Below are positions 8,211 to 17,419 of a stretch of 64,000 bases of DNA, one piece after another. The notes beneath the pieces are model-generated. The model had not been told where the DNA came from, ran no database searches, and was given only the letters and a program-made list of their open reading frames with translations. The DNA is from Bosea sp. PAMC 26642 (GTDB lineage Bacteria > Pseudomonadota > Alphaproteobacteria > Rhizobiales > Beijerinckiaceae), in assembly GCF_001562255.1 (NCBI RefSeq), contig NZ_CP014301.1, forward strand, positions 3,866,001 through 3,930,000. Direction: 5' to 3'. A program made the position numbers and the translations under genes. How positions within the stretch are numbered: the first letter of the stretch is position 1; every line of letters begins with the position of its first letter.

Positions 8211-8933
8211 TCATTCGCGTCGGATCAGCCGATCCGCGATCAAGGACGAGAAGAAGCCCGGCTTGAACTCGCGCTCCAGCCGCTCCGGATCGTAGCCCTC
8301 GGCGACCCAGGTCAGGAACGGAATATCCTTGGCCAGCCCCTCGTGGCGATAGGCCTCGAAGAAGGCGTCGAGGATGCCGGTCTTGGCGAAACGGAAATGG
8401 CCGTAGCGGAAGGAAAGCTGGGCCGTAGCCTCGTCGAGCGGGCGTTTCTCGTGGATCAGCAGATAGAGTGCGGCGAAGAAACCGGCGCGGTCGGCGCCCG
8501 ATTTGCAGTGGACGAGCATCGGCTCCGCGATGCCCGCGAAGAAGGCCTGCGCGCCCAGGATCGTCTCCCGATCGGGGGCGCCGCGCGAGCGCAGCACGAA
8601 TTCGACGAGGTCGATGCCATGCCTCGCGCAGGCTTCGCGCTCCAGCGGCCAGCCGCCATGCTCGCGCCCGCCACGCAGGTTGACGATGGTCCGCACCCCC
8701 ATCCGTGCGAAGCGGGCGATATCGCGCGGCGTCGGCTGGGCGGTGCGCCAGAGGCCCGGCGTCACCTTGTGGGCATTGAGATAGGCGAGCCGGAAAACGC
8801 CATGATCGACCAGCAGCATGTTGGCCCAGGCGCGCGCACGGTCGAGCCGCCCGGCGATCGGTCGGTCCCAGCGCGCGATGCGCGCCATGCGCCTCGCATA
8901 GCGCTCCTCGTCGGGGCGCAGCCGGTTCAGCAC
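8211..8933 (-). CDS. Tyrosine-protein phosphatase (dual-specificity type)
   Basis: 240 aa cytosolic phosphatase with the P-loop HCKSGADRAG (HCX5R) and the upstream RTIVNLRGG strand typical of DSP/Siw14-like tyrosine phosphatases. GTG 8933 is the assigned start. The frame stays open upstream through basic codons without an obvious ATG, so the N-terminus is uncertain. Convergent with the flippase gene, 10 bp apart. Confidence 0.85.
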   Translation of the reverse strand: MLNRLRPDEERYARRMARIARWDRPIAGRLDRARAWANMLLVDHGVFRLAYLNAHKVTPGLWRTAQPTPRDIARFARMGVRTIVNLRGGREHGGWPLEREACARHGIDLVEFVLRSRGAPDRETILGAQAFFAGIAEPMLVHCKSGADRAGFFAALYLLIHEKRPLDEATAQLSFRYGHFRFAKTGILDAFFEAYRHEGLAKDIPFLTWVAEGYDPERLEREFKPGFFSSLIADRLIRRE

Positions 8934-9026
8934 GGTCTCGTCCGATCGCTTGTCATGCAGCGCCCGATACCAGCGCTTAGGACGCCGCGCAAATCGCCGG
9001 CATTTACCCTCGTGCGAAGGTCGGGC

Positions 9027-9055
9027 TTGGCGTTTCGTATCCGAGCCCGCATAAG
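9027..9055 (+). promoter_or_regulatory. Candidate promoter of ppa
   Basis: TTGGCG-N17-CATAAG, a plausible sigma-70-type match 36 bp before the ppa start codon. Confidence 0.3.
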
Positions 9056-9090
9056 ACGTCGCGGCTTACAATCTCGACAGGTTACGATCC

Positions 9091-9627
9091 ATGCGCCTTG
9101 ATGCCATTTCAATCGGCAAGAATCCTCCCGACGAAGTCAATGTGGTGATCGAAGTCGCCATCGGCGGGGAGCCGATCAAATACGAGATGGACAAGGAAGC
9201 CGGCACGCTCTTCGTCGACCGCTTCCTCTATACGCCGATGCGCTATCCTGGAAATTACGGCTTCATCCCGCACACCCTGTCGGAGGATGGCGACCCGTGC
9301 GACGTGCTCGTCGCCAACACCCGCCCGCTGATTCCAGGCTCCTATATCGCTGTCCGCCCGATCGGCGTGATGATGATGGAGGACGAGGGCGGCGGCGACG
9401 AGAAGATCATCGCCGTGCCGGTGCCCAAGCTGACCAAGCGCTACGAGAATGTCCACAACTACACCGACCTGCCCCAGATCACGCTCGACCAGATCCAGCA
9501 CTTCTTCGAGCACTACAAGGATCTCGAGCCCGGCAAATGGGTCAAGCTGGCCGGCTGGGGCGACGCCAGGAAGGCCAAGGAACTGATCGTCGAGGCGATG
9601 GACCGGGCCAAGGCGGCGAAGGCCTGA
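9091..9627 (+). CDS. ppa: Inorganic pyrophosphatase (family I)
   Basis: Cytosolic Mg-dependent enzyme (178 aa) that hydrolyses pyrophosphate and pulls biosynthetic reactions forward. It has the signature DGDPCDVLV with three metal-binding Asp, the [19 protein letters not shown] segment and the C-terminal [14 protein letters not shown]. Full family length. The stop codon is followed after one base by a composite palindromic repeat that fills the gap to the next, convergent gene. Confidence 0.96.
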   Translation: MRLDAISIGKNPPDEVNVVIEVAIGGEPIKYEMDKEAGTLFVDRFLYTPMRYPGNYGFIPHTLSEDGDPCDVLVANTRPLIPGSYIAVRPIGVMMMEDEGGGDEKIIAVPVPKLTKRYENVHNYTDLPQITLDQIQHFFEHYKDLEPGKWVKLAGWGDARKAKELIVEAMDRAKAAKA

Positions 9628-9628
9628 A

Positions 9629-9776
9629 CCCTTCTCCCCTCGGGGGAGAAGGTGTCGAACGCAGTGAGACGGATGCGGGAAGGGTCGCATCCGCGGCCCT
9701 TTTCTTTTTCGGATGAAGCACTTCCCTTATCCGTCACGGCTTCGCCGTGCCACCTTCTCCCCCGAGGGGAGAAGGG
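9629..9776. repeat. Composite palindromic repeat filling a convergent intergenic gap
   Basis: Two 26-bp arms (9629-9654 and 9751-9776) are exact reverse complements. Each arm is itself a hairpin: CTTCTCCCC paired to GGGGAGAAG. The inner parts are also related in inverted orientation. The element runs from one base after the ppa stop to the base before the stop of the next gene, so it makes up the whole intergenic space and could serve as a bidirectional terminator. Confidence 0.75.
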
Positions 9777-10652
9777 CTAACCCCCGATCGCCTCCGCCAG
9801 CGCGACGACCCGTGTCGCCATCTGAGCATGCAGGCGCTCGACCATGCGGCCGTCGAGCTGGAGCGCGCCCTTGTCGGCGTTCTCGGGCAACTCGAAAGCG
9901 GCGATGATCGCCTTTGCCTGCATCAGCGCCGCCTCGTCGGGCGCGAAGATGGCGTTGGCGGCGGCGACCTGGCCGGGATGGATCAGCGTCTTGCCGTCGA
10001 AGCCGAGATCGCGGGCCTGCTCGCATTCGGCCAGGAAGCCCGCCTCGTCCTTGAGGTTGTTGTAGACCCCGTCGATGATGTCGATGCCATGGGCGCGAGC
10101 GGCCAGCAGCGCCGTCGTCAGCCAGGGCAGCATCGGCGCGCGGCCAGGCACGAAGCGCGCGCGGGTCTCCTTGGCGAGGTCATTGGTCCCCATCACGAAA
10201 CAGGCCAGCCGTGAGGCGGGATCGCGCGCGGCCCGCGCGATGCGTTCGACGTCGAGGATGGCGAGCGGCGTCTCGATCATGGCCCAGAGCCGGATCTCAG
10301 GCGCGGCCCAGAGGCCATGCAGGCGCGAGCCGATCTCGAGCAGCGTCTCGGGGCTGGAGACCTTCGGGATCAGAATGGCATCGGGTTTCGCATCGGCGGC
10401 GGCGGCGAGATCGGCCGCAAACCACGGCGTGTCGAGGCCGTTGACGCGGATGACGATCTCGCGCTTGCCATAGCCGCCGGCCTTCACCGCGGCGCCGATC
10501 TGATCGCGCGCCATGGTCTTGGCATCGGGCGCGACGGCATCTTCGAGATCGAGGATCAGCACGTCGGCCGGGATCTCGCGGGCCTTTTCGAGCGCGCGCG
10601 CATTGGAACCGGGCATGTAGAGGACGCTGCGGCGGGGGCGTATGGTGGTCAT
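9777..10652 (-). CDS. mcl2: CitE-like CoA lyase/thioesterase, probable (3S)-malyl-CoA thioesterase
   Basis: 291 aa HpcH/HpaI-CitE superfamily protein. Motifs are the RSVLYMPGSNARALEKA opening, LILDLEDAVAPD (acidic metal/substrate site), IETPLAILDVERIA and the GFDGKTLIHPGQV C-terminal segment. The family cleaves or hydrolyses malyl-CoA-type esters. Assignment to Mcl2 rather than malyl-CoA lyase rests on length and on mesaconyl-CoA hydratase and sdhCDAB nearby; as I recall, Rhodobacter keeps mcl2, mch and sdh together. ATG 10652 has CAGGAG upstream; ATG 10697 would add 15 residues. Confidence 0.65.
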   Translation of the reverse strand: MTTIRPRRSVLYMPGSNARALEKAREIPADVLILDLEDAVAPDAKTMARDQIGAAVKAGGYGKREIVIRVNGLDTPWFAADLAAAADAKPDAILIPKVSSPETLLEIGSRLHGLWAAPEIRLWAMIETPLAILDVERIARAARDPASRLACFVMGTNDLAKETRARFVPGRAPMLPWLTTALLAARAHGIDIIDGVYNNLKDEAGFLAECEQARDLGFDGKTLIHPGQVAAANAIFAPDEAALMQAKAIIAAFELPENADKGALQLDGRMVERLHAQMATRVVALAEAIGG

Positions 10653-10757
10653 GACGGACTCCTGGCGACACTGACGCCGCTCTTCATTGCACTGCACACT
10701 AGACGTGACGCAGATGCAACGGCAGTTCTTCGAACGGTGGATTGGGAGCGCGCACTG

Positions 10758-12464
10758 ATGATCCGGATCGCTGGCGTGGACGGCTGCAAGGCGGGCTGGG
10801 TAGCGGCCATTTCATCGGGCACGGAACCGCCCGTTCTGCGTGTGGTGCGCCGCTTCGCCGAGTTGTACGACGGGCCGTCTGCGGCCGATATCGTCGCCGT
10901 CGACATGCCGATCGGCCTACCCGAACGCGTGACGGGCTCCGGGCGCGGCCCGGAACAGCTGGTCCGGCCGCTGCTTGGGGCACGACAATCCTCGGTGTTT
11001 TCGATCCCATCGCGCGCGTCGGTCCATGCCGAGGACTATGCGAGCGCCTGCGCTCTGGCGCTGGCGACATCCGAGCCGCCGCGCAAGGTCTCCAAACAAG
11101 GTTTCCATCTGTTTCCGAAAATCCGGGAGATCGATGCCCTTCTGAGGGAACCAAACGGACTCGACGCTCGCATTTTCGAGGTCCATCCGGAGCTGGCGTT
11201 CCAGACCATGCACGGGGCACCGCTGACGCATCCCAAGAAGATCAAGGGTGCGATCAATCCTGCCGGCATGGCCGAGCGCAGGGCGTTGCTGATCGAGACG
11301 GGCCTGCCGGCCGTCGTCGTCAATGCCGCCGCACCGCGCGGTGCATACGCTGACGACGTGCTCGATGCCCTCGCCGCCTTGGTCGTCGCCCGGCACATCG
11401 CCGCCGGGCGTGGACGGCCCTTCCCCGATCCTCCGGGACGCGATAGCCACGGTCTTCCGATCGCGATCTGGAGCTTCCTGCCCGATCGCCCCCCGACGCA
11501 GGAGCCGTCCATGAGCCAGAATCCCGTTCCGCGCGCGATGATCGAGGCTGCCGCCGAGCGGGTCGCCGGCCATGTCCGCACCACGCCGGTGATGCGGCTG
11601 GGCACCGGTGCCTTCGGCTCGCGGGCCGATGTCTCGCTGAAGCTCGAATGCCTGCAGCATGCCGGTTCGTTCAAGACGCGCGGCGCCTTCAACAACCTGC
11701 TCTCCCTGCCGGTGCCTGCAGCCGGGGTCGCCGCAGCCTCGGGTGGCAATCACGGCGCGGCGGTGGCGTATGCGGCGCGCGAGCGCGGGGTCAAGGCGAC
11801 GATCTTCGTGCCGGAGATCTCGCCCGCCGCAAAGATCGAGGCGATCCGTCGCTTCGGCGCCGATGTCCGGATCGGCGGGGCGCAATATGACGACGCGCAG
11901 GCGGCCTGCGACGCCTTCGTCGCGGAGACCGGAGCGCTGAAGATCCATCCCTTCGCGGCGGCCGAGACCATTGCGGGACAGGGCACGCTCGGGCGCGAAT
12001 GGCACGCCCAGGAGCGCGATCTCGACACGGTGCTGGTCGCGGTCGGCGGCGGCGGGCTGATCTCCGGGATCGCGGCCTGGTTCGCCGGATCCGGCGTCAA
12101 GGTGGTGGGCGTCGAGCCGGCGGGCTCGCGCGCCTTGCAGGCGGCACTCGAAGCGAAGGGGCCCGTGGAGGTCAAGGTCGCCTCGGTCGCCGCCGATTCG
12201 CTTGGCGCGCGCAATGTCGGGCCGCTGGTCTATGAGGTCTGCAAGGACACGGTCGATCATGTCGCGCTCGTTCCCGACGAGGCGATCACGCAAGCGCAGG
12301 TGGCGCTGTGGCGCGATTTCCGGCTGGCGGTCGAGCCCGGCGGGGCTGCGGCGCTGGGCGCGCTGCTGAGCGGCGCCTACAAGCCCAAGCCCGGCGAGCG
12401 GCTCGGCGTGCTGGTCTGCGGCGCGAATGTCGATCTCGGCGTTCTCAGGGAGATCGTGGCGTGA
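10758..12464 (+). CDS. In-frame fusion ORF: DUF429 domain followed by threonine/serine dehydratase
   Basis: A single uninterrupted frame of 568 codons. Residues 1 to ~238 are a DUF429 domain (RNase-H-like fold, function unknown): IAGVDGCKAGWVAA, VAVDMPIGLPE, the SVFSIPSRA segment, EVHPELAF, and DDVLDALAAL ending in HGLPIAIW. DUF429 proteins normally stop about there. Here a ~12-residue linker leads straight into a PLP dehydratase starting at residue 252 (ATG 11511), which has its own Shine-Dalgarno. Whether a fusion protein or two products are made is undecided. Promoterless overlap with the next gene (GTGA) ties all three functions together. Confidence 0.7.
   Translation: MIRIAGVDGCKAGWVAAISSGTEPPVLRVVRRFAELYDGPSAADIVAVDMPIGLPERVTGSGRGPEQLVRPLLGARQSSVFSIPSRASVHAEDYASACALALATSEPPRKVSKQGFHLFPKIREIDALLREPNGLDARIFEVHPELAFQTMHGAPLTHPKKIKGAINPAGMAERRALLIETGLPAVVVNAAAPRGAYADDVLDALAALVVARHIAAGRGRPFPDPPGRDSHGLPIAIWSFLPDRPPTQEPSMSQNPVPRAMIEAAAERVAGHVRTTPVMRLGTGAFGSRADVSLKLECLQHAGSFKTRGAFNNLLSLPVPAAGVAAASGGNHGAAVAYAARERGVKATIFVPEISPAAKIEAIRRFGADVRIGGAQYDDAQAACDAFVAETGALKIHPFAAAETIAGQGTLGREWHAQERDLDTVLVAVGGGGLISGIAAWFAGSGVKVVGVEPAGSRALQAALEAKGPVEVKVASVAADSLGARNVGPLVYEVCKDTVDHVALVPDEAITQAQVALWRDFRLAVEPGGAAALGALLSGAYKPKPGERLGVLVCGANVDLGVLREIVA
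11511..12464 (+). CDS. Threonine/serine dehydratase (PLP fold type II), internal start
   Basis: 317 aa, full length for a catabolic-type threonine/serine dehydratase or serine racemase-like enzyme (amino acid to 2-oxoacid plus ammonia). The PLP lysine lies in GSFKTRGAFNN, the asparagine loop is ASGGNHGAAVAYAA and the phosphate-binding loop is VGGGGLISG. No C-terminal ACT domain, so not the feedback-regulated IlvA type. CAGGAG at 11499-11504 sits 6 nt before ATG 11511, supporting independent translation within the longer frame from 10758. The stop overlaps the start of the racemase gene. Confidence 0.8.
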   Translation: MSQNPVPRAMIEAAAERVAGHVRTTPVMRLGTGAFGSRADVSLKLECLQHAGSFKTRGAFNNLLSLPVPAAGVAAASGGNHGAAVAYAARERGVKATIFVPEISPAAKIEAIRRFGADVRIGGAQYDDAQAACDAFVAETGALKIHPFAAAETIAGQGTLGREWHAQERDLDTVLVAVGGGGLISGIAAWFAGSGVKVVGVEPAGSRALQAALEAKGPVEVKVASVAADSLGARNVGPLVYEVCKDTVDHVALVPDEAITQAQVALWRDFRLAVEPGGAAALGALLSGAYKPKPGERLGVLVCGANVDLGVLREIVA

Positions 12465-13186
12465 ACGCGCCGGGCATCGCCAAGGGCGGCAAGGCGATCT
12501 ATGGCGCCCCGCTCGGCATCCTGATGCTGGAGGCGCGCTTTCCGCGCATTCCCGGCGACATGGGCAATGCCGCGACCTGGCCTTTCCCGGTGCTTTACAA
12601 GGTCGTTGCAGGGGCAAGCCCGGAAAAGGTCGTGCTGCAGGGCGCTGCCGGGCTGCTGCCGGATTTCGTGGCTGCGGCGCAAGAACTGGTCCGGCTCGGG
12701 GCCGAGGCCATCACCACCAATTGCGGCTTCCTCTCGCTGTTCCAGGCCGAGCTCGCGGCTGCGGTCGGCGTGCCGGTCGCGACGTCCGCCCTGATGCAGG
12801 TACCCTGGGTGCAGGCGACGCTGCCGCCGGGGCAGCGCGTCGGCATCGTCACGGTTTCGTCGTCGAGCCTGACGCCGGCGCATCTCGATGCCGTCAGCGT
12901 GCCGCGCGACACCCCCGTTACCGGCACGGAAGGCGGCAAGGAGTTCTTCCGCGTGCTGATCAAGGCCGAAAAGGACGACATGGATATCGCGCTAGCCCAG
13001 CGCGACGTGGTCGAGGCCGGCCTGCGGCTCGTCGCGGAGAATCCCGGCATCGGCGCGATCGTTCTCGAATGCACCAACATGCCGCCCTATGCCGCCGCGC
13101 TGCAGGCGGCGACGGGGCTGCCAGTCTACGACATCTATTCGCTGGTGAGTTGGTTCCACGCCGGGCTGAGGCCGCGGAGGTTCTGA
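12461..13186 (+). CDS. Aspartate/glutamate racemase family protein
   Basis: 241 aa protein of the Asp/Glu/hydantoin racemase superfamily. Both expected catalytic cysteines are visible: TTNCGFLSLFQ in the first half and VLECTNMPPYA in the second. GTG 12461 overlaps the dehydratase stop by 4 bp (GTGA) with AGGGAG upstream, so the pair is translationally coupled, pointing to joint catabolism of an amino acid, perhaps a D-isomer or hydroxylated one. Substrate unknown. Confidence 0.8.
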   Translation: MNAPGIAKGGKAIYGAPLGILMLEARFPRIPGDMGNAATWPFPVLYKVVAGASPEKVVLQGAAGLLPDFVAAAQELVRLGAEAITTNCGFLSLFQAELAAAVGVPVATSALMQVPWVQATLPPGQRVGIVTVSSSSLTPAHLDAVSVPRDTPVTGTEGGKEFFRVLIKAEKDDMDIALAQRDVVEAGLRLVAENPGIGAIVLECTNMPPYAAALQAATGLPVYDIYSLVSWFHAGLRPRRF

Positions 13187-13262
13187 GCGGGCGACTTCCC
13201 AATTCGGATTTCGCTGCAGCGTCGGTTCCGGCGCTTCGCAGAACGGGAGAATAGCGCTGGAA

Positions 13263-13406
13263 GAACCCTCTCCCGGAGGGAGAGGGCAGGGTGAGGGGTC
13301 GGCCACTGGCCGTATAGGACGATGGTCTCGGCGAGCGCCTGCCTCAGTGCCGGACTCGCGAAACGGCCGACACCTCACCCTGCCCTCTCCTTACAGGAGA
13401 GGGTTC
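13263..13406. repeat. Large inverted repeat with 42-bp arms
   Basis: Arm 13263-13304 and arm 13365-13406 are near-perfect reverse complements (a few differences in the inner loop), about 60 bp apart. Each arm contains its own CCCTCTCC / GGAGAGGG hairpin. This is a second family of REP-like composite palindrome, different in sequence from the one at 9629. It occupies the 316-bp gap (13187-13502) before mch; nothing else is seen in that gap. Confidence 0.7.
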
Positions 13407-13502
13407 CCTGCGCTGGCTGGTTTGCAGTCGGGACTCGCAGCACTGGACGCAGGCCCTGCCGGCAGCGCACACTCTTGCCGACACCATCTCCGCGAGCCTT
13501 CC

Positions 13503-14567
13503 ATGTTCGAGCCTACCCCCAAGACCAATCCCGGCCGCTTCTTCGAGGATTTCCGGCTCGGCGAGACCATCGTCCATGCGACCCCGCGCACCGTCACCGT
13601 CGGCGACGTCTCGCTGTACACGGCGCTCTATGGGCCGCGCTTCGCGGTGCAGTCCTCGGACGCCTTCGCAAAAGCGATCGGCTATCCGGCCGCCCCGGTC
13701 GACGACCTGCTGGTCTTCCATATCGTCTTCGGCAAGACGGTGCCGGATATCTCGCTGAATGCGGTCGCCAATCTCGGCTATGCCGATGGCCGTTTTCTCA
13801 AGCCGGTGTTTCCGGGCGACACGCTCTCGACGACGTCGGAGGTAATCGGGCTGAAACAGACCTCGGCGGGCGATGCCGGCATCGTCTATGTCCGCTCGAT
13901 CGGTCGCAACCAGCGCGCCGAGATCGTACTGAGCTATGTGCGCTGGGTTCTGGTGCGCAAGCGCGCGCCAGGTACGCCGGCCCATGCCGAGCAGGTGCCG
14001 GATCTGGCCAAGGCCGTGCTGCCGGAGGAACTCGGCGAGGGCTGCCCGACGATCGAGCTTTCGGCCCATGACGACGCGCTGTCGGGCTCGCGCTTCCGCT
14101 GGAGCGACTATGCCGCGGGAGAGCGGATCGACCATGTCGACGGCATGACCGTCGAGGAGGCGGAGCACCAGATCGCGACGCGGCTCTACCAGAACACCGC
14201 CAAGGTCCACTTCGACGCCTACAGCGCGCGCGAGACCCGATTCGGCAAGCGCCTGATCTATGGCGGCCATGTCATAAGCCTGGCGCGCGCACTGTCCTTC
14301 AACGGGCTGGGCAATGCCTTCCACATCGCCGCGATCAATGGCGGGCGGCATGTCGCGCCGCTCTTCGCCGGCGATACCGTCTTCGCCTGGAGCGAGGTGC
14401 TGCAGAGCGCCGAACTGCCGGGACGCGGCGATGTCGGAGCATTGCGGCTGCGGCTGGTGGCGACCAAGAACCGTCCCTGCGGCGAGTTCCCGCTGAAGCA
14501 TGACGGCGACCATTACGACGACGGCGTTATCCTCGATTTCGACTATTGGGCGCTGCTGCCGCGCTAG
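13503..14567 (+). CDS. mch: Mesaconyl-CoA hydratase (double hot-dog MaoC)
   Basis: 354 aa MaoC-like hydratase interconverting mesaconyl-CoA and beta-methylmalyl-CoA, a step of the ethylmalonyl-CoA pathway for acetyl-CoA assimilation. It closely resembles the family: KTNPGRFFEDFRLGETIVHA, SLYTALYGPRFA, DDLLVFHIVFGKTVPDISLN, and the second hot-dog with FDAYSARETRFGKRLIYGGHV. ATG 13503 fits the family length. It sits between the malyl-CoA enzyme block and sdhCDAB. Confidence 0.85.
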   Translation: MFEPTPKTNPGRFFEDFRLGETIVHATPRTVTVGDVSLYTALYGPRFAVQSSDAFAKAIGYPAAPVDDLLVFHIVFGKTVPDISLNAVANLGYADGRFLKPVFPGDTLSTTSEVIGLKQTSAGDAGIVYVRSIGRNQRAEIVLSYVRWVLVRKRAPGTPAHAEQVPDLAKAVLPEELGEGCPTIELSAHDDALSGSRFRWSDYAAGERIDHVDGMTVEEAEHQIATRLYQNTAKVHFDAYSARETRFGKRLIYGGHVISLARALSFNGLGNAFHIAAINGGRHVAPLFAGDTVFAWSEVLQSAELPGRGDVGALRLRLVATKNRPCGEFPLKHDGDHYDDGVILDFDYWALLPR

Positions 14568-14616
14568 CCTGAGTTACAAAATCGATACTCTGTCACTTCG
14601 TCACCTGCGTGTCGCA

Positions 14617-14645
14617 TTGCAGCAAGGGGCCGGTTTCGCTACAGA
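14617..14645 (+). promoter_or_regulatory. Candidate sdhCDAB promoter
   Basis: TTGCAG-N17-TACAGA, a good sigma-70-like match in the 150-bp gap after mch, about 73 bp before the sdhC start. It implies that sdh can be transcribed independently of mch. Confidence 0.4.
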
Positions 14646-14717
14646 CCAGTCACTCTAGAACGATCCCAAATGGATAGACGGGCTTGCTTGCAGGCCCAGC
14701 AGTGTCGGAGAGATGAT

Positions 14718-15113
14718 TTGGCCGAGGTCAAGCCGGTGGCGCGTCCGCTTTCGCCGCATCTGCAGATCTATCGCTGGTCCTGGACGATGGCGATGTCGAT
14801 CGCCCATCGCGTCACGGGATGCGCGCTCTATGCCGGTACGGTCCTGATCGCCGCCTGGCTGGTCGCCGCCGCGTCCGGCCCCGCCGCCTTCGAGACGGCG
14901 CAATGGATAGCGGGCTCGATCCTCGGCAAGCTCGTGATGTTCGGCTATTCCTTCGCGCTGCTGCACCACATGGTCGGAGGCCTGCGCCATTTCGTCTGGG
15001 ACATGGGCCGTGGCTACGACCCGCAGACCCGGATGAATCTGGCGAAATACAGCGTCGCGGTGTCAGGCGGGCTCACGCTGCTCGTCTGGATCCTGGCCTT
15101 TCTGGTGCGCTGA
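14718..15113 (+). CDS. sdhC: Succinate dehydrogenase cytochrome b556 subunit SdhC
   Basis: 131 aa inner-membrane anchor of complex II. Family motif RPLSPHLQIYRWSWTMAMSIAHRVTG (quinone/heme region with SIAHRVTG) and the heme-ligand helix YSFALLHHMVGGLRHFVWD; three membrane spans. TTG 14718 is chosen because the homologous sequence begins there (LAEVKPVARPLSP) and GGAGA precedes it. First gene of sdhCDA-vapD-sdhB. Confidence 0.93.
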   Translation: MAEVKPVARPLSPHLQIYRWSWTMAMSIAHRVTGCALYAGTVLIAAWLVAAASGPAAFETAQWIAGSILGKLVMFGYSFALLHHMVGGLRHFVWDMGRGYDPQTRMNLAKYSVAVSGGLTLLVWILAFLVR

Positions 15114-15125
15114 GGAGTTTTAGCG

Positions 15126-15518
15126 ATGTCGTCCAACTCCTCCATGCGCACGCCGCTCGGCCGGGTCCGCGGTCTCGGCTCCGCCAGATCCGGTACAGGG
15201 CATTTCTGGCTGCAGCGCGTCACCGCCGTCGCCAACGTCATCCTGACAGTGATCTTCCTCGGCGTCGTGATCTCGCTCTTCGGCAAGCCCTATCCGGCGG
15301 CGATGGCCACGCTGTCGCACCCCCTTGTCGCGATCCTGATGCTGCTCTTCATCATCTCGGGTGCGGTCCACATGCGGATCGGGATGCAGGTCGTCATCGA
15401 GGACTACGTCCATGGCGAGGGCCTCAAGATCGCCGCCGTGATGGCCAATACCTTCTTCGCGATCGCGATCGGCGCAGCCTGCGTCTTCGCGGTGCTGAAG
15501 CTCTCGTTTGGAGGCTGA
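15126..15518 (+). CDS. sdhD: Succinate dehydrogenase membrane anchor SdhD
   Basis: 130 aa hydrophobic anchor of complex II with three spans. [13 protein letters not shown] near the N-terminus and [24 protein letters not shown] (heme His plus conserved Asp-Tyr) are characteristic of alphaproteobacterial SdhD. It starts 12 bp after sdhC and ends 4 bp before the sdhA start. Confidence 0.93.
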   Translation: MSSNSSMRTPLGRVRGLGSARSGTGHFWLQRVTAVANVILTVIFLGVVISLFGKPYPAAMATLSHPLVAILMLLFIISGAVHMRIGMQVVIEDYVHGEGLKIAAVMANTFFAIAIGAACVFAVLKLSFGG

Positions 15519-15522
15519 TCCG

Positions 15523-17355
15523 ATGGCGATCACCAGAGCCCGCTCGACCGCGACCTATGCCGGCCCGGCCTATCCGATCACCGACCACACCTTCGACGTC
15601 GTGGTCGTCGGCGCCGGCGGTGCGGGTCTGCGCGCCACCGTCGGCTGCTCGCAGGCCGGCCTGAAGACCGCCTGCATCACCAAGGTCTTCCCGACTCGCT
15701 CGCACACGGTCGCGGCTCAGGGCGGTGTCGCGGCTTCGCTCGGCAATATGGGCAAGGACACTTGGCAGTGGCACATGTACGACACCGTCAAGGGGTCGGA
15801 CTGGCTCGGCGACCAGGACGCGATCGAATACCTCGTCCGCAATGCGCCGGCCGCCGTCTATGAGTTGGAACATTGGGGCGTGCCGTTCTCGCGCACCGAG
15901 GCCGGCAAGATCTACCAGCGTCCCTTCGGTGGCATGACCACCGAATTCGGCGAGGGCCCGCCGGCCCAGCGCACCTGCGCGGCGGCCGACCGCACCGGCC
16001 ACGCCATGCTGCACACGCTTTATGGGCAGGCGCTGCGCTACAATACCGAGTTCTTCATCGAGTACTTCGCCATCGACCTGATCATGGACGAGGACGGCGC
16101 CTGCCGCGGCGTGATCGCGCTCAAGCTCGACGACGGCACGCTGCACCGCTTCCGCTCGAAGATGGCGATCATGGCGACAGGCGGTTACGGCCGCGCCTAT
16201 TTCTCGGCGACTTCGGCCCATACCTGTACAGGCGACGGCAACGCCATGGTGCTGCGCGCCGGCCTGCCGCTGCAGGACATGGAGTTCGTGCAGTTCCACC
16301 CGACCGGCATCTACGGCGCCGGCTGCCTGATCACCGAAGGCGCACGCGGCGAGGGCGGCTACCTGACCAATTCCGAGGGCGAGCGCTTCATGGAGCGCTA
16401 TGCCCCCTCGGCCAAGGACCTCGCCTCGCGCGACGTCGTCTCACGCTCGATGACCATGGAAATCCGGGGCGGGCGCGGCGTCGGCAAGAACAAGGACCAC
16501 ATCTACCTGCATCTCGACCATCTCGACCCGACGATCCTGCACGAGCGCCTGCCCGGCATCTCGGAGAGCGCCAAGATCTTCGCCGGCGTCGACGTGACGC
16601 GCGAGCCGATCCCGGTGCTGCCGACGGTGCATTACAACATGGGCGGCATACCCACGAACTTCCACGGCGAGGTCCTGACCAAGGTCGACGGCAATGCCGA
16701 CACGGTGGTGCCGGGCCTGATGGCGATCGGCGAGGCGGCCTGCGTCTCGGTGCATGGCGCCAACCGGCTGGGCTCGAACTCGCTGATCGACCTCGTGGTC
16801 TTCGGCCGTGCGGCGGGCCTGCGCTGCGCCGAGATCGTGACGCCGGGCGAAAAGCAGCCGGAGCTGCCCTCGACCTCGGCCGATCTGGCCCTGACGCGCC
16901 TCGACAAGTTCCGCAACGCCTCGGGCTCGACCACGACGGCCGAACTGCGCGGGCGCATGCAGAAGACCATGCAGGACAATTGCGCGGTCTACCGCACGGG
17001 TGAGACTCTGGAAGAGGGCCACAAGCTGATCCACGAGGTCTGGGCCGGCGCATCGGACATCGCGACGACCGATCGCTCGCTGATCTGGAACTCCGACCTG
17101 ATCGAGACGATGGAGTTCGACAATTTGATCACGCAGGCCGTGGTTACGATGGATTCGGCGCTGAACCGCCCGGAAAGTCGCGGGGCCCATGCCCGCGAGG
17201 ACTATCCCAACCGCGACGACAAGGACTGGATGAAGCACACGCTCGCTTGGGTCGACGACGAGAAGCGGACGGTGTCGCTGGATGATCGCCCGGTCCACAC
17301 CTACACGCTCTCCAACGACATCGAGTACATCAAGCCCAAGGCAAGGGTGTATTAA
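15523..17355 (+). CDS. sdhA: Succinate dehydrogenase flavoprotein subunit SdhA
   Basis: 610 aa catalytic subunit oxidising succinate to fumarate in the TCA cycle. The FAD Rossmann motif [13 protein letters not shown] is followed by the His that binds FAD covalently (SHTVAAQGG, about residue 61); the substrate site has [20 protein letters not shown], and the C-terminal [18 protein letters not shown] region (here [18 protein letters not shown]). Full length. Unusually, the gene after it is vapD rather than sdhB. Confidence 0.97.
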   Translation: MAITRARSTATYAGPAYPITDHTFDVVVVGAGGAGLRATVGCSQAGLKTACITKVFPTRSHTVAAQGGVAASLGNMGKDTWQWHMYDTVKGSDWLGDQDAIEYLVRNAPAAVYELEHWGVPFSRTEAGKIYQRPFGGMTTEFGEGPPAQRTCAAADRTGHAMLHTLYGQALRYNTEFFIEYFAIDLIMDEDGACRGVIALKLDDGTLHRFRSKMAIMATGGYGRAYFSATSAHTCTGDGNAMVLRAGLPLQDMEFVQFHPTGIYGAGCLITEGARGEGGYLTNSEGERFMERYAPSAKDLASRDVVSRSMTMEIRGGRGVGKNKDHIYLHLDHLDPTILHERLPGISESAKIFAGVDVTREPIPVLPTVHYNMGGIPTNFHGEVLTKVDGNADTVVPGLMAIGEAACVSVHGANRLGSNSLIDLVVFGRAAGLRCAEIVTPGEKQPELPSTSADLALTRLDKFRNASGSTTTAELRGRMQKTMQDNCAVYRTGETLEEGHKLIHEVWAGASDIATTDRSLIWNSDLIETMEFDNLITQAVVTMDSALNRPESRGAHAREDYPNRDDKDWMKHTLAWVDDEKRTVSLDDRPVHTYTLSNDIEYIKPKARVY

Positions 17356-17419
17356 GGGAGAGATCGCGTTCATGCGTCCTTTAGCGACCATTGGACACAA
17401 CCGGGGAGGCGGAGGGCGC

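Noticed and set aside
10917..12617. Minus-strand frame of 566 codons
   Set aside because: Opposite the DUF429-dehydratase frame, which carries all the conserved motifs.
15424..16299. Minus-strand frame over sdhD/sdhA
   Set aside because: Antisense shadow of well-conserved succinate dehydrogenase genes.
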